From: Rebecca billardiae RCC1528
Taxonomy: Eukaryota > Haptophyta
DNA length: 64,000 nucleotides
Direction of reading: 5' to 3'
Assembly: GCA_965240325.2 (NCBI GenBank)
Contig: OZ251229.1
Location: 1,178,001-1,242,000, forward strand
The notes below the pieces were generated by a model that ran no database searches, was not told the origin of the DNA, and worked only from the letters and a program-made list of their open reading frames with translations. Within the stretch, counting starts at the first letter, position 1. Every line of letters starts with the position of its first letter. Positions 62,621-64,000 of the stretch are shown one piece after another. The position numbers were made by a program, and so were the translations under genes.

Positions 62621-64000
62621 CTGAGACGAGCCTTTTCGGCTCGATCGCCCTCGGTCGGCGCCGCCAAATAACGCTCACGGGTAAGCGGATTAATCCCACT
62701 GCAACAGATAGGATCTGATCCTATGGCATAGGATGAGTTCACCAGAGCGCCAGCGGCTCAGTTCTGCGCATGCGATCATCGGTGTTGCTATATCGTACAC
62801 ACAACTCCACCGGCTGTCGACACACACCATCTCCGCCTGCCGCCACTGCCACGGCGGTCGCGCGCGCGCGCGCGCGACCGCGCGCGCGCGCGCGATCCTA
62901 TGCCATAGGATCCGCGCCAGGGACGGCTACATAGGATCGGCATGACAGCGTCAGTTGCTCGCCCCTGGCAGCCGAGCGGCGACCCTGGGCACGGACGGCG
63001 CAGGCGAGTGCTCGCACCGGATGCCCGCGCTGCCGCCCGCACCGCCGCCCACGCCGCCAGGCGCGTTGCTGCCCGTGGCACACCATTCTGGGGCGGGGCG
63101 AAGAGAGGGCAACCGCCATCGTGCGTGCGGCCACGGACCTCCCACGATGGTGGCGGCCGTCCTTGTGGACCACTAGCCCACGAATCCAAGAGCGTGCGGG
63201 TCGAGCGTCGCGTAAATCGACTGCGGCACACGCATGGCGTGTCTACAGGTGCGATACCATCCACGCACGCGACATGGCAAGATGTTCCGGCTACCTCCGA
63301 GGCTTGCTCTACATGCGTGCCGATGCTCGATCGCAACCACCTGACGACGCGAGCGACCCCCAGCGGCTTGTGCGCGCAGCCCCGGCGTGACGTACAATGC
63401 CATGCTTGGCGAGGACCAAAACGCATTGTGATTGAACCTCGTACGGCTCCGGTCGAACACAGTGAACCACGATGTGTGAGCATCAAGCTGGGTGTCATCA
63501 CAAGTGCCACATGTTGGTCGGCGTTGCCACCGTGGAGTCGCAAGGCGGCAACGACCGCGACGGCTTCACGCGCTCCATCCGTGGAGCCCAAAACATGCGG
63601 TGGTGGTCGAAAATCACAACAAGCTCGCTCTGGCGGATGGTGGCGACACTGCTACCGACCCCTAGGTGCAGTCGTACCATTCGGCAACATGAGAAAATGT
63701 CGTCTGCTGAGTCGTCCCTGGGGCCATCCTATGCCATAGGATTGAATCCTATGGGATAGGATTAGGATCGCAGTGGGATATCCGTAAGATGCCCTCATTT
63801 GGTCATATCGTCACTTCTTCGGCCACGCCCGCACGGGGCGCATATTCTGGTCGAAGCGAACCGCCGTTTTTGTAATTTTGACGTATCTCAGAAATGGTAC
63901 GGCGAAACGGTGCGAAAACGCGTGCCTAGGCGTTTTTGATTAGGGAAAGATCTGGCAGGGTTCATTTCGCGGGTACCAATAGACAAACGAGCCGCGATGA
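62621..64000. other. repeat-bearing stretch without a supported gene
   Basis: Contains (CG)n at about 62858-62893 and the ATCCTATGCCATAGGAT palindromes listed separately. 62942-63739 is open on the plus strand and several minus frames are partly open, but no motif is convincing. The last 130 bp are AT-richer. Confidence 0.4.
62718..63762. repeat. four 17-bp palindromes bounding ~830 bp
   Basis: ATCCTATGGCATAGGAT at 62718-62734 (overlapping a second palindrome ATAGGATCTGATCCTAT at 62708), ATCCTATGCCATAGGAT at 62895-62911 and again at 63726-63742, and ATCCTATGGGATAGGAT at 63746-63762. The half-site ATAGGATC also occurs at 62931. Confidence 0.9.

Noticed and set aside
62942-63739. 265-codon plus-strand frame as a transposase between the palindromes
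   Set aside because: I could find no DDE, HUH or recombinase motif in it or in the overlapping minus-strand frames.

Overview
The window looks like nuclear DNA of a very GC-rich unicellular eukaryote, probably a microalga (a haptophyte would fit). Support: a cytosolic chaperonin CCT5 fragment, a U6 snRNA gene with a TATA-type Pol III promoter, F-box/RCC1, TDP2-like and Popeye-like proteins, Ty1/copia and LINE-like remnants, no operons, and long gene-poor stretches. The lineage is an inference from style; no ribosomal RNA or organellar marker is present.

Layout. 0.6-3.8 kb: an LRR-like fragment, the C-terminal part of CCT5, and a Popeye-like membrane protein on the minus strand. 3.85-7.5 kb: an element with 40-bp terminal inverted repeats that carries a retroelement-type RNase H/zinc-knuckle reading frame. 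7.7-12.6 kb: a tandem array (about 386-bp unit) in which every unit holds two copies of the 3' half of U6 snRNA; a 1.45-kb repeat (here 'E') is inserted in it. 12.6-20 kb: a broken coiled-coil gene, a zinc-finger/ASCH protein and a decayed F-box/RCC1 gene. 22.8-29.3 kb: one uninterrupted 2154-codon gene with about 13 repeats of 75 aa, a Cys/His cluster, an RGG region and a SUMO-interaction-like acidic tail. 30-35 kb: gene-poor DNA with AT-richer islands, homopolymer tracts and one arm of a segmental duplication. 35.5-42.7 kb: nested mobile DNA, with two more E copies each interrupted by members of a second family ('R') that share a 3' end and are variably 5'-truncated; the longest R copy carries an intact unknown gene.

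43.9-44.2 kb: an apparently intact U6 snRNA gene (minus strand) with TATA box and an upstream hairpin. 46.2 kb: a copia integrase remnant. 50.2-51.5 kb: a TDP2-like phosphodiesterase. 52.2-53.2 kb: a TA-flanked inverted-repeat element. 54.9-56.6 kb: a broken exostosin-like gene and another F-box/RCC1 fragment. 57.3-61.2 kb: an intact gene joining 22 Sel1-like repeats, an F-box and seven RCC1 repeats. 61.3-62.6 kb: the second arm of the segmental duplication. 62.7-63.8 kb: repeated 17-bp palindromes.

The genes do not form a pathway. The coherent story is structural: a repeat-rich region where retroposition-like insertion, tandem amplification and segmental duplication have repeatedly hit a few sequence families, including U6 snRNA and the F-box/RCC1 family.
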